A stretch of 64,000 nt of DNA from assembly GCA_030374765.1 (NCBI GenBank), contig JARGXX010000092.1:310001-374000 (forward strand), in the 5' to 3' direction. The notes below the pieces were generated by a model that saw only the letters and a list, made by a program, of their open reading frames with translations, did no database searches and was not told the DNA's origin. Position 1 is the stretch's first letter, and each line of letters opens with the position of its first letter. A program made the position numbers and the translations under genes. The stretch is from Agarophyton chilense. Lineage: Eukaryota; Rhodophyta; Florideophyceae; Gracilariales; Gracilariaceae. Shown piece after piece: positions 19,880-31,150 of the stretch.

Positions 19880-22054
19880 TCAGAACATTCTGGCCACGAC
19901 GACATAGTCCCCTATAACCGGTGTGTACGGTTTGATGTGGGTCTTAGAGTTGTATTTGTCGATAGCTTGTTTTCGAGTACGAGATAGAGTCTCTTGTACG
20001 TCCCTATGCATTTCATTGAGTGCCTTATGCAGCGATTCGATATTGAGATTTTGAAGCATTCTCGCTTCATTCATAGAGCGTGTCTTGCGAACTTTCATTT
20101 CGGAAAGAGCAATCGATAAAGGGTTTCCCGAAGGCATTCCAGAGTGTACGGTAATCGGAGCGCGACCACCAAGACGACGAGATGGAGAGTTATTAATAAT
20201 ACTCTGAATGGCCGATACTGATGAAGGCCATTCAACTTCAGGTCTACGTAATTCAGTGTTGAAAGCATGCATTACGCGGAGAACTTGCTTGCAAACAGAT
20301 TCAACAGTACCATTAGACCATAGAGAATAGGCAGTAGAGAAGCGATGCTTAGCACCAAGAGATGATGCTAGCAGTTCCATGACTTTGTTGACGAAGTGGG
20401 GTCCTTGGTATGAAAACCAACTAAGGAGCGGTACAAAGGTTGAGAAATATTCCATGAGAACCCTTGCGGTTGTTTCCGCATCCGCATTCTTGCAAGCTTG
20501 TAGGTATACATAACCCGAGAAGTCATCTTTTAGAATTAGGATGTACTCATGCCCTGTATTTGACTCCCCAATGTAGAGGTAGTCGAAATGAAGTAGTTCC
20601 GAAACCTGCTTGGCATTAATTTGTTGGCCAAGAGGACGAGGAGCCTTGTGACCTGTGGATGAAAGAACACAGACAAAGCAGCTCTGCACAAAAGATTTAA
20701 TGTCGGATTCCATAGAAGTCCAAACCACCTTATCCTGTACGATATCGGTTGTAGGGCCGATACCACGATGACCACCTAGACCACAATGTGCTGATACACA
20801 TATACGTAGTTGGAGGTCTTCATCTTCGTCAGGAATATAATTTTTTCCTTCCGGAGTTTTCCAAAGTTCAGGCTCACCACTCAGCTCATAAAGACCTTCT
20901 TCAGGAGGAAATTTCTCCTGGGATTGAGCTATAACTTCTAGAGATGGAAGTTCAGGAATATCCTCCGTAATAAGAGGTACCTTAGGAGGAGATAGACGTC
21001 GAGCAGATGAATCGATAAAATCAGGCGAAGCCCATCTTGTTAGAATGTCTGCCCATACATTATGTTCTCCCGGAATATGTTCAATAGTAAAATTGAACTC
21101 AGCTAGACGAAGAGCCCAGCGTTGTGTCTTATGAACGACATGACGAGCCACGTTTGCATTGTAGCGTGTAGGAGAAAGCATGTATAATATGTTCTTATGG
21201 TCGGTGAACAAAGAGAATTCGCCCCAAGCAGCAAGTATGTGCGATAGACGAGTAATACTTTCAATAATTGCAAAGAATTCTTGTTCGGGAGTAGACCAAC
21301 GAAATGATGCTCTTTTGAAACTTCCAGATACAAAAGCGACTGGAGAGTGTTTCCATTCTTGAGGAGGTAGAACACCATTTGATATTTCTTCAGGACCAAC
21401 TTGGGTGAGACAACCAGCCCAGTGAGTAGATGATGCGTCCGTGAAAAGGCAAAGACGCTTTGTAGGACTTGGAGTTTCCAATAGGACTTGGTTGATGATA
21501 GCCTGAATGAGGGATTTAAAAGCAGTCTCATGCTCAGTCCCCCATACCGAAATAGGGCGATTAAAAACCCTAGATTTCTTCCGAGTTTTGTGGATGTTGT
21601 ATTGTTCTTCGAGGAGATCATGCAAAGGTTTGATCAGCTCTGAAAACTTAGGAATAGCTGATCTCATCCAGTTCGCCCCGTACACAAGTTCCATTAGGGC
21701 ACCAACAGTGGTTGGTTGAGACATAGAAGTCAATGCCTCATAGTTCCGAGGATTAAATTTAACTCCATCAGAATCTATGACCCTTCCACAAAATTGAACT
21801 TGTTTTGCCATGAGATGGCACTTCTTAGGATTGAGTTTCAATCCACTTGGACGGCAAATTTCGAACGTTGATTGTAGAATTTCTATCAATCGTTCATCAT
21901 TAGGGGAGTATCCCAGCATGTCGTCAAGCCAGATAAGAAGATCGACATTCGAAAAGAGATTTTCCATACTTGATTGGAAATAAGAAACGGCATTTGTTGC
22001 ACCGAGAAGTACCCTTGTTGGCTGACACCAAACGGAGTGTGGAATGATTGGCAT
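19880..22054 (-). pseudogene. Element C RT (C-terminal part), RNase H and integrase
   Basis: 724 codons. The RT catalytic motif is WLDD (LLIWLDDMLGYS) rather than YxDD. RNase H shows LFTDASSTHWAGCL and LFTDHKNILYML. The integrase HHCC finger is complete (HCGLGGH ... CFVC). In the core, the first Asp is present (HFDYLYIG) and the Glu is present (NGTVESVC), but the second Asp has been replaced: the motif reads FSYQGPHF where the family has SDQG. The N-terminal RT lies in another frame upstream, so a single-base shift near 22050 has broken the enzyme. Confidence 0.85.
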
Positions 22055-22560
22055 TCCTGTGAGTCTTTAGCCAGAGGAAACTGCCAGTAACCATGAAGGA
22101 AGTCCAACTTGAAAAAGATTTTGGTCCCCGTGAGTTTTGCTAACAATGGATCAGCAAGGGGCATTGACCAGACATTCTTCTTGGTCTGAGCATTGATCGG
22201 TCTCAGATCCACAGTTAGACGGAATTTATCTGGTCCAGGCTTAGGAACAATCAAAGGCGCACAAGCCCATTTAGAGGTTGGATTACGATAAACATAACCA
22301 GCTTGAAGAAGATCATTACATTTCTTCTTCAGGAAATCCAATTGTTCAGGAGAATAAGTTCTCAGACGAACTTTGATAGGCTTTTCAGGACCTTCAAACT
22401 TGATTTCCATCGGAGTCACCTTGACGGGATCGTCTTTTCCAAGGCGAATGCGGAAAATATCCTTGTAGCTTAGAACCATATTCTTAAAGGATTCTTTCTT
22501 GCCTGCAGAAAGATGTTCGGCCGCACGATTAATAGAATCATGAATTGCAGCTTTCAGTTC
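22051..22560 (-). pseudogene. Element C RT, N-terminal part
   Basis: This frame is -1 relative to gag-protease and overlaps its end. It covers RT fingers and palm: VRLRTYSPEQL, PLIVPKPGPDKFRLTVDLRP and FKLDFLHGYWQFPL. It changes frame near QSFHTPFGV, where the sequence continues in the 22054 frame. Confidence 0.8.
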
Positions 22561-24107
22561 TTCCTCATTTTGTTCACCGACTTCAGGTCTTTGTAGTCGA
22601 TTTCATCACCATCCTTCAGAAGAAAGTCCCCATTTGAAACGATGTTGCAGATGCGAGGAGATATCGTAGCGATATCAATCTCACTTGAACTGGGTTGATC
22701 GGTCAGAAGCCGAGCTCCCAGTTTTCCAACTTTGACAGGGTGCTTGATAGTATTCAAAGCACCATAATCGAGAGAGGATAGATGGTCAATGTTATTGGCT
22801 AAGAAGTCTGTAACATCGAGACCAGAGTGTACCAGGAAAAGATTTCCTAATACGATTTCACCAGCGCAGTCTGCACCAGGTAGTAAAGTAGTATCTTTGC
22901 AAGGCATAATGTATGCTTTGATATTCCTGAGACGACAAGGCCCAGCCACAGTTTTGATAGTTGGACACAATTGTACCATCCCAGGAGATTTGAAGGTATG
23001 TCTATCAACAGCCTTGAAAGTCTTAGCTTTGCTGAGCTGCAGTGTAGGAAGAAACGTACCCTCGTCACCCAGAAATTGGATGATAGTATCTGAAACAGCC
23101 ACTTCATCGGCTCCAGAATCAATACGGCAGGCGAATTTGAAACCAGACAATTCCGCCATGACCAACGCAGGTACCGCTGATGATTTTTCGACGGACGACG
23201 AAGCTTGGGCTTCAGAATTACTTCCCTTATCATCCAGCGTCTCCGACGCGGACGAGAACTTTGATTCAGGCTTTATCTTGCGAGGCTCAGCTCGTTTCGC
23301 ATCAAGAAGCCTCTTTGCTTCTTCAGGAGGAGTATCTGGACAATCGATCACGAAGTGGTTTTTCGAACACTTCGGATTGAGACACGGAGGAAGAATCCTC
23401 CGCGGTCTCGGGTTATTCGAAGACGATGCACCCGAACTTCCGGATGTTTTCGTAGTCTTCTTCGGGGATACTGGCTTCGGTGAAGTCCTGAACTTACACA
23501 AAGGGTGAAATCGTTCACAGATTTCGGCTTCCTCTTGTAAGAACTCACAGAATCCAAAGAAGTCGTCTTCGAGCTCACTCTTCTCCAACTTAAGAGCATC
23601 ATGTAATCGAATCTTAAGTTCCGGAGGCTCCACCACAGCAAGGATATGTCTTACTGCAGCTTTGGGAGCTTTATCAACAAAGTTCCATCCTCGACGATCG
23701 CATAAATCGAGATATGCGGTCTGCAATCCGATGATTCGCAGAAAAGCATCTGGCTCCGAAGCGTCTAGACTTATAGAACGCTTAACATCAGCCATTACTT
23801 CATCGTAGGAAACTGCTCTTCCTTTTGAAGAAAGGGCGGAAAGTTTTTCCTTAATAATTTCATCCGTAAGTTGACTTACTTCCTTAATGTCCTTGCCAAA
23901 GACTCGGGCTCGAACCAGTGAGCGGAGAAAAATTGAATTAAAGCAATTGGCGTACGGAACCGGAGATAGTCCTTCTTGAGATGCAACAGCAACCTCATAA
24001 GAGTCACGCTGTGCAAGAAAATCTTGAATTGCCTTGCGGGTAATTTTTGTGATTCGAGGATGTTGAACATAAGAAAGGGGGTTGACACTAACAGAAGGAT
24101 CCACCAT
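22554..24107 (-). CDS. Element C Gag-protease, 517 residues
   Basis: Intact from the ATG at 24107. Residues 1-205 form a capsid-like region that aligns with the Gag of element E. A Ser/Lys-rich linker follows, then a zinc knuckle of form CX4CX3HX4C (CLNPKCSKNHFVIDC, residues 242-256), unlike the CX2C knuckle of the A/B/D family. The aspartic protease active site CRIDSGADEVAVS is at 327-339, in the same frame as Gag. The frame ends AAG AAC TGA, and RT continues in the -1 frame. Confidence 0.85.
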   Translation of the reverse strand: MVDPSVSVNPLSYVQHPRITKITRKAIQDFLAQRDSYEVAVASQEGLSPVPYANCFNSIFLRSLVRARVFGKDIKEVSQLTDEIIKEKLSALSSKGRAVSYDEVMADVKRSISLDASEPDAFLRIIGLQTAYLDLCDRRGWNFVDKAPKAAVRHILAVVEPPELKIRLHDALKLEKSELEDDFFGFCEFLQEEAEICERFHPLCKFRTSPKPVSPKKTTKTSGSSGASSSNNPRPRRILPPCLNPKCSKNHFVIDCPDTPPEEAKRLLDAKRAEPRKIKPESKFSSASETLDDKGSNSEAQASSSVEKSSAVPALVMAELSGFKFACRIDSGADEVAVSDTIIQFLGDEGTFLPTLQLSKAKTFKAVDRHTFKSPGMVQLCPTIKTVAGPCRLRNIKAYIMPCKDTTLLPGADCAGEIVLGNLFLVHSGLDVTDFLANNIDHLSSLDYGALNTIKHPVKVGKLGARLLTDQPSSSEIDIATISPRICNIVSNGDFLLKDGDEIDYKDLKSVNKMRKN

Positions 24108-24146
24108 CTTGAATAAACCAACTCTCTGCGCAGAAGCAGTTTAAAC

Positions 24147-24422
24147 TGTTGGGGAAGTCGGAATATAGAATAAGGTAGACTCAGAAAAATAGGGTTTTCT
24201 TTTTCTTCGTCCTCCGTCAGCGTGCCTCAGAAATATATTGAGAGCGATCGGTATTTATACTAAAAGTAAACCATAGCTAAATAAGGACAAATAATGACAA
24301 AGAATGCCAAGCGATGACAAACAATGCCAAGGGAAAATAATAATATCCATGTAGGCCATAAAGGTAACAGCTACCAGATCTGTAGGCAGAATATGGTGAC
24401 CGTTCATCCAAGCGGCACAACA
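24147..24422 (-). repeat. Element C 5' LTR
   Basis: 276 bp. The bases next to it inside the element read GTTTAAACTGCTTCTG on the - strand, which lacks the usual TGG of a tRNA primer site. Element E has a partly similar GTTATCACTGGATTC at the same place. Confidence 0.93.
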
Positions 24423-24423
24423 C

Positions 24424-26637
24424 CCTGAGAGGCAAAAGAAAGATACAGTCCAGATCGGTGAGGAAAACGACCAACTGCGGGGCCGTATTATCAACCTTCT
24501 GGAGGAGTTCGAAACAATGTGGTCAGGCCATCTGGGCCAAATTAAGGCCACACAGCATCGCATCGAGCTCCTCTCTGACTCGAAGCCGATTTATCAGCAA
24601 CCATACCGTACAGCTCCGAAGGCGAGAGAGGTAGAACTCAAAGAAGTGGATCGAATGCTCCAAGAAAGTGTAATTGAACCAGCCAACTCAGATGGGGCTA
24701 GTCCCGTGGTTCTGGTTCAGAAGAAAGGGGATAACCGTATGAGGTTTTTTGTAGACTACAGGAGGCTCAATAGCGTGACCGTCAGGGATTCGTACCCGAT
24801 ACCTAGAATGGATGAGTGCATCGACGTCTTGGGAGATGCGCAGATATTTACCACGCTGGATGCCAATTGTGGTTATTGGCAGGTACCCGTAGGTGAGGAA
24901 GATCGAGACAAAACGACCTTCACGTGCCATGCAGGTTTGTTTCGCTTCACGCGGATGCCTTTCGGGTTGTGCAATGCTCCAGCCACCTTTCAAAGGGCGC
25001 TGGACATCATCCTTTCAAAGGTTAAATGGACAACCGCCTTGGTATACATCGATGATGTAATCATCTATTCCAGATCGGTAAAAGAGCATTTTGCTCACGT
25101 ACGCACCGTACTAACCCTCCTAGCTGAGGCGGGGGTGACGCTGAAGCTACGCAAATGCGTCTTCTTTACCAGAACGGTTGAATACCTCGGCCACATCATA
25201 GGCACTGGTACCCTAGAGGTTGCGCCGAGAAACATTAGGGCCGTAAAGGAGGTCAAGTTGCCACGATCCCAGACAGACGTACGATCCTTTATAGGTTTAT
25301 GTAAAGTCTATCGTCGCTTCGTGAAGGGATTCGCGAAAATAGCGGCTCCCCTCAAGAAGAAGCTCCAGAAAGGTGAACCTGAACGGTTTGAGAATCTATC
25401 GAACGACGAAATGGATACCTTTGAGGAATTGAAACGAGCGCTGTTGTCGCCGCTAATCTTAGCGTTATCGAAAACAGGTCTACCGTACACGCTGGATACA
25501 GATATATCCCATGCCCAAATTGGTTGTTGTCTCATGCAGGAGCAGCACAACGGAGACAAATTACCTATAGGATACTGGAGCTGCGCTATGAATGAGGCGG
25601 AGCAGAACTACACGGTAACCGAGAAGGAATGTCCAGCAGTAGTGTGGAGCATGTTGATGCTCCATCCATACCTGTATGGTGAGCGCTTTACGTTGAGCAC
25701 GGACCACGGCGCCTTAAGGTGGATCCTCGGACTCGCAGATGCGTCTGGTAGACTTGCCCGTTGGAGGTTGAGACTATCGCAGTTTGAATACGACGTACAG
25801 TACCGTCCAGGTATCAAGCACAACATAGCTGACGGTATGTCACGCTTAAACAACTCAGGGTTAGAGAAAGAACCTGTGGACGATGATATCCCTTGCTTTG
25901 TGGTGTCATCAAACCAAAATGGTACCGGCGAACACCTAGAAGGATGTTGGGACTTCCCTGAAGAAGGTGCCTTGCGGAACACCGACATGGCCACGCAGAT
26001 ACTGACCCTAGAGGAAACGAACGTCATGCCCGTAACCCAAGAGGAATTTCTACGAGAACAGGCCCAGGATGCTTACTGCAGAACCCTGGCTGACCAAATT
26101 GGTTTCAAAGGATCACCATTCGATGTGGACCACAATGGGTACATCGTGAGAATGTCAACCTTGGATGGTAGGCTTCAAAAGGTGGTTCCGAAGGCCCTGC
26201 GCCCGAGAGTCTTGTATCTCGCGCACTACCAGCGACTATCGGGGCACCCCGGTGCCACCAGGATGTATTACACCTTGAGGCAACGGTTCTATTGGCCTCA
26301 TATGGCCCATGATGTCTATACCGTTGTAGGTCAATGCGATTCTGGTGTTCGTACCCGAGGTGGTATTCGAAAGAATCGAAAGTACCTCAAGCTGTTCCCA
26401 GCAGCGGGTCCACTGGATTTTGTTGCGATAGACCTTCTAGGACCACTTCTCAAAACCAAGAATGGGTATCAGTACATTCTATTGATCACCGACAGGTTCT
26501 CGAAGCTCACGAGAGCGATACCTTTAAAGGAGACGAAGTCAACCACGCTGGCGATCGCGTTCCTCAACAATTGGGTCTACCCGTATGGTGCACCACTGTA
26601 CCTACTTACCGATAATGGTTCAAACTTTGCATCGTAG
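24424..26637 (+). pseudogene. Element B RT, RNase H and integrase N-terminal half
   Basis: Open from the element C border to a TAG at 26635-26637. RT has FFVDYRRLN, TLDANCGYWQVP, MPFGLCNAPATFQRA and YIDD (residues 177-180 of the ORF from 24517). RNase H has DTDISHAQIGC, TEKECPAVVWSM and STDHGALRWIL. The integrase finger reads HYQRLSGHPGATRMYYTL and then QCDSGVRTRG, so the last cysteine of HHCC is glycine. The core has the first Asp (VAIDLLGP) and second Asp (LTDNGSNF). The stop sits three codons after that second Asp motif, and the frame continues unchanged beyond it. Confidence 0.88.
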
Positions 26638-27750
26638 TTCTTCGAAGCAGTCTGTAACCTCTTGGGTATCAAGCATTATTTCACTACTCCCTACCACCCG
26701 CAGACGAACGGACAGGTCGAGCGCTTTAACCACACATTGGTATCAAGTCTACAAAACTATACGGAAGAGCACCAAACTGGGTGGGATGAGCTAGTGCAAC
26801 CGCTCACCTACTCCTTTAACCTTCAAGTACACCGGTCAGCGCAGACCACTCCCTTTGATTTGGTTCTTCCGCGACACCCCCCAGGTATTGTAGTGCAGGG
26901 AGATCATACCACCAGCACTGCAGCTGGCGCACTGACCCCTGCCCAGGTCAAGCGGAATACCCTTGTGAGGTTTAGGAGGGCTCTCAAACATGCAGAGAGC
27001 CGCTTCATTGCAGCCCAGAAGCGGTACAAGGCCAACTACCACCGTAGGGTAACCAAAGTGGTCTCTGTATCCTCGGGACAATATGTCTACATAGACAACC
27101 CACCTTCAAGTAAAAGTCCACGACCGGGTTATGAAGCAGACGATGAAGCTATTGACAGAGATATCAATTCGAAGCTTCTACCCAAATCAGTGGGACCTTA
27201 TAAGGTATTGAACGCATCAGACCACACCGTTACGGTTGACCAAGATGGAATACCGAATACGATATCAATTGACCGTATTACGGTAGCACCTGAAACGGTT
27301 CAACATGGCATGAAGGCGGACACCTCAGCCCGAGAGCCCAGAGCGGTAGCTCTGTGCACTTGACCCTCGGAGGACCCCACCCCAATTGAGGTGAACTATG
27401 ACCGTCAACGTGATGATCCAGATGACAACCCTCTAACAGTGACGGAAATGAAACCTCACACGGTAACAGCGGGAGCTCACGACCCAGCTCCCACACACGA
27501 AGCTCCCAACTCGGAACATATGAACCCTCGAGGTAGGTTTCCCCCGAAAGATCAGGACCAAACCTCAGAGGAATTTCCCGTTGACCATCTAGTGGGCCAC
27601 ACGCGAACCTACAATGGTCTGAAGTACACCTTCACGTGGTATGGCTGGGGCCCAGAAGTGGTCACCCTCGAACCCCAAGCGGCAATACCACCACACTTCT
27701 GTATCAGGTATTGGCGCCGTCGCAAGGAGCCGATGCCTGCAGACGGCTAA
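26638..27750 (+). pseudogene. Element B integrase C-terminal half and chromodomain-like end
   Basis: Same frame as the preceding ORF. It has the catalytic Glu (NGQVERFNHT) and the integrase tail (LLPKSVGPYKVLNASDHTV). A TGA at 27361-27363 interrupts the frame, which then continues to a chromodomain-like unit (FPVDHLVGHTRTYNG, YTFTWYGWGPEVVTLEP, IRYWRRR) ending at 27750. The order IN then chromodomain matches elements D and, in part, A. Confidence 0.8.
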
Positions 27751-27775
27751 CCTTAGACCTTCGTGGTACTCAGGC

Positions 27776-28372
27776 CTAAAGAAGAGGGAGAAAAGAAGTC
27801 GTTTTCCGCAGAAGGAGGACGCATATGCGTGTCAGAATACCTACAAGGGAGGACACGAAAGAACAACCAAATGTAACAGTAGAGGAGACAACAAGAGACA
27901 ACAATTTACTTTTAGAAGGACCTGTCGGTTTAGGAGCAATGGAATCAGGAATACCCGTGTTATTGACTACCCACGGAGGAAAACCTGCGGAAATGCTAGG
28001 AGCCATCGACCTAAGAGGTATCGAAGGAGCGGTAGCCCCGCCACTGGGGATAGGAGTCGAAACCAAAAGATGATGAACGAAAGGAACCGCCGGAGCAGGT
28101 TGCAAAACCGCAGCGTTCAAATTGGCACCTAGAAGGGGATCCGTCAAAGGATCAGATGGCGCAGCAGCAGGGACGCTTGCCATATTTGCAACCTGACGGG
28201 TGGCCAGTTTGTACATGTCCGACTGGAACTGATTCCGGAACTCACCAAGTTGGTTCAGCGCCTTCATGTATTGCGCATGACGCGGCAGCAAACCTTCAAG
28301 GAGCGTTAATGCAGCAACCAGGGACCCAGGCCAACACCTCAATGGTTGTATCGACGCAGGCTCAGGCCCCAC
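27776..28372 (-). CDS. Opposite-strand ORF in the 3' segment of element B
   Basis: A 198-codon frame on the strand opposite to pol, between the chromodomain end and the 3' LTR, the same place as the long opposite-strand ORF of element A. It starts at GTG and is Ala/Pro/Ser-rich (PAAAPSDPLTDP; PIPSGGATAPSIP). I cannot align it with the element A protein. Given how decayed B is, it may be a shortened relic or chance. The remaining segment up to 28911 has only short frames. Confidence 0.35.
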   Translation of the reverse strand: MGPEPASIQPLRCWPGSLVAALTLLEGLLPRHAQYMKALNQLGEFRNQFQSDMYKLATRQVANMASVPAAAPSDPLTDPLLGANLNAAVLQPAPAVPFVHHLLVSTPIPSGGATAPSIPLRSMAPSISAGFPPWVVNNTGIPDSIAPKPTGPSKSKLLSLVVSSTVTFGCSFVSSLVGILTRICVLLLRKTTSFLPLL

Positions 28373-28911
28373 CGGCGCAACGAGTCAATCCTTACAAGGT
28401 AGACGAAACCTGAAAGGTCGAGAAGCCAGGAAACCTTCAGGGAAAGCCGGACAGCACGGTCACGGTCGCGACGCCGCCAATTAAGGGCATAAATACCTGA
28501 AGGGTTCTCGAGCCGTGGAAACGACCAGGCGGGACGGCGCTGCGCAGGGACCTAGGGGGAAACTGAAGTTTGAGTAACCGGGAAGGGTGAGATACCAACT
28601 TGGTTAGACAGGAGGCTATGCGGAAGCAGAATCGCAATAAAGCAGGGCCACAACTGAAAAGGTGTCCGCGAGCGCGCTAGTTACACTACATCGCCCTCAA
28701 AACAGTCCCTACCTGAATGGTTGTCGCTCAATTCGTGCGACGACGTCGTCGCGCGCCCTCCCCAACCGATACTGGCGCCGTGTTCTGAACCTCAAGGGAT
28801 CGGGCGTCACGCACAGACACCACTCCGATGCCCGCGCCGCTGTCGCTCGCTACAACTCTATTGTTTGATGGAAGGAGACACGGGGCGTGCCTCACGGGTA
28901 GGAAGGGGGTC

Positions 28912-29545
28912 TGTCGTATAGTGGCAGAAGGTCTGACCTTTGAGGTTGCCAGTATACTGCACTGACCCTGTAGGTGATGGGTGCGAGGGATCATCGGCCA
29001 TGCAGCTCCGGGCGAGCTACCATCTAGGTGTTGTCAGCCACGTGTAGTGTTGACATGTACCTTCTGGTTGAGTAATTGTTAGTAATTGTAATTGTAATTA
29101 TATTCATTTTAGTACAGTAAGGGAGTGGCCACCTGGCACTGTAGCCAGTGCTGGCCAGGTCTCTGACACTAGGTCAGAGATTGTGCCTTGCTGGCACCTC
29201 TCGGGTGATCTGGAGAGTGCAGTCCACTGAATATAGGGAACTGCACCTCTCCCATCCTAATCTGATAAAGACAGGCACCACTTGGGTCACGACTATACCT
29301 TTTGGTTCATCGTTTCTCAACTACCACACAGGCTTTCCCACGTGTCGACGCCTACCATCGTTCACCTACACGGTATAGGCTAGTTGCCCCGCCGTTTACC
29401 TCTGCGGGTTTTCACGGTGCCCTGTTACCATCGAGGTTTACTACGTCTACCTTCTAAGGTTGAGCGTCAACACGCTCCCTACGGTTGAGCGTCACTACGC
29501 TCCCGAGACAAGACAGTAGCATACCCCAGAGGTGATTGTACGACA
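28912..29545 (+). repeat. Element B 3' LTR
   Basis: 634 bp, preceded by a purine tract (AGGAAGGGGGTC). It contains the unoccupied equivalent of the site used by element A. The twin inverted repeats are at 29462-29477 and 29487-29502. Confidence 0.95.
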
Positions 29546-29550
29546 GATTA

Positions 29551-29798
29551 ACGCATAAGTGGGAAGGCTGAAGAAATAGTTACACATCCGGAGTGTCTGA
29601 ACGGAAGCCAGAGCGTCCGACCTCTATTGACTATTAGCATAAGTCTTTAGTTGCTCTGGTTTAAGAAGATCATGAAGAAGAAGTTTATGTAGGAATACTT
29701 ATATCTCATGTCATCTATCTGGGCCATTCAGTAACGGAAAAGGCTTATTTTCGCCGATGTTTACTGTAAAGTCTGGCCCACTGTGTCACACCCAAAGA
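29551..29798 (+). repeat. G1: right part of the old 5' LTR
   Basis: It continues the alignment to the inverted copy G2 (for example CATCTATCTGGGCCATTCAGTAACG against its partner) after removal of element B. It ends at a primer-site-like TGGCTCCT at 29799. Confidence 0.7.
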
Positions 29799-29930
29799 TG
29801 GCTCCTACAGTTGGCAACAAGCAATACAATTTGGTAAACATCCATTCGACCAATTGAATAACGGAAAAAGTGTTGACGTATCTGAATTGTTCAGTGCGAA
29901 TAAATCAATACAAATTTCACGGGACTGATC

Positions 29931-30062
29931 GATGATTTTATCTTGGAGATTCAAGCTGTCAATGGACTTTCTCTATATGAATTCTTCATGCACTTTTTTT
30001 ATTTTGATGATTTGGGAAAATGTTCGATTTACAAAATTTTCTTAGAAGTTAAATGCTTATAA
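29931..30062 (+). pseudogene. G1 gag remnant
   Basis: A short frame (FFMHFFYFDDLG) corresponds in position and pattern to the start of the Gag of G2 (FTIFFYFENVAMRG) and of element F (RFFFAYENVAMRG). It is heavily decayed and stops after 44 codons. The assignment rests on position after the LTR and primer site as much as on similarity. Confidence 0.4.
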
Positions 30063-30289
30063 TCCACTACCGAGGGTGAAATGATGAATTTTGTGCTGTG
30101 ACATAGCTGATAAACTTCTTCGAATTCTCATGTCGAAGGTCACTTTGGTCCAAGGGCACTTCTTCTAAATTCAACGACTCTCCGAAAATCGAAAAGATTA
30201 TGTCGTGCCATCGCGCTGAAAGAATTAGACAATTTGTTGAATTCAGTGGTTACCGACAGCAATCATAACTCAAACGAGACCACGTAATT

Positions 30290-31150
30290 TGTAGGACAAC
30301 GCTTGGAGCGGAGACACCACGAAGATGTTCGGGATCTTCCTCTCTTGAGAGACACACCTCAGGCGGAGGAGACGCGTCCCAGTGGAGCACAGAAACAGAA
30401 CCACTCTGGAAAGGCACGACGAAGTCGGGTGTAAGACCGAGGCCAATCCGGTGGGATATACCTAGAGTGTTTAGGTGAGCACGGCACAGTCCGTGGTGTG
30501 ACCAATCCTAGGCGGAGTGGTGCCACGGCGATTGTCGGAAAAAGAGCGAGGAAACACTCGTATGAGGTGGACGAGCGAGGTGAGTGAGGCGGCCACTCAC
30601 GAGAGCCAAAAAGGAGAACGAGAGAAAAACGGGGGCGAGATCCTATACAGGGGCGAGACTACGACAAGTGTCGGCGATTAAATATGAACCCACGGTGGTG
30701 GTAGCACTCTAGTTGACAGAGGGGTGGATGAACTAACGTGCCACGGGCGCTCACGCAGTATGCGGTGAAGACGCGACAAAGGCGAAAAGTTCAGAGCCAA
30801 GACTCCCTCCTTGAGATCTCCCAAGAGGGTGTTTACTGGGGAGCAGTGCTCAACCTCCTTAGTAGTGTGGCGCGCGGCCCCTGACAGTGGGCGCGCGCCC
30901 GAAAAATAGACGCTAAATAGCGATTGCGTAGCTAAATAAATACTGAAAATTACTAAATAATTCTAACCATTAGGTAGAATCCGGGCCACGTGTGGCGTGC
31001 CTCGCACTCGAGCGTTGGCATCCGTGCAGTTCACGTGTTCCAACCGTGTGCACCTCCGGTCCTAACCGGCCGTCGGCACGCAATAGCGGTATAGCTTGTC
31101 ATAGACCAAACTAGTCCTCAAGCGAGCTAAATCTCTAAGACCTGGGAAGA
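30290..31150. other. GC-rich, ORF-poor block, possible solo LTR
   Basis: It begins TGTAGGACAACGC and resembles element A's LTR in composition (GGGGCGAGA and ACAGGGGCGA runs, GTGGCGCGCGG stretch). I cannot find a matching end or a target duplication, so this is only a suggestion. Confidence 0.3.

Larger units (their letters stand above)
19183..24422 (-). mobile_element. Element C: compact Ty3/gypsy retrotransposon with chromodomain
   Basis: LTRs of 276 bp at 19183-19458 and 24147-24422 (TGTTGGGGAA ... GGCACAACA) are flanked by CCCTG at 19178-19182 and 24423-24427. About eight LTR differences by eye. It is 5,240 bp, on the - strand, in order gag-protease, RT, RNase H, integrase, chromodomain. 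It sits inside element B between protease and RT. One frameshift, one in-frame stop and a changed integrase residue make this copy defective. It is a different family from A, B and D and is related to element E. Confidence 0.95.
4952..29545 (+). mobile_element. Element B: Ty3/gypsy LTR retrotransposon, host of nested elements A and C
   Basis: The LTR starts TGTCGTATAG and ends ATTGTACGACA. The 5-bp target duplication GATTA is present at 4947-4951 and 29546-29550. Without the nested insertions it is about 9.1 kb: 5' LTR (4952-5119 plus 15404-15872), primer site, gag, protease, RT-RNase H, integrase, chromodomain-like end, a non-pol segment and 3' LTR (28912-29545). The two LTRs differ at about 15 of 634 positions by eye, plus a 3-bp indel. 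Every coding part carries stops or a frameshift, so the copy is dead by itself. It inserted into the G1 LTR. Confidence 0.93.

Noticed and set aside
22789..23508. 239-codon ORF on the + strand inside element C
   Set aside because: Shadow of the intact Gag-protease frame on the other strand.
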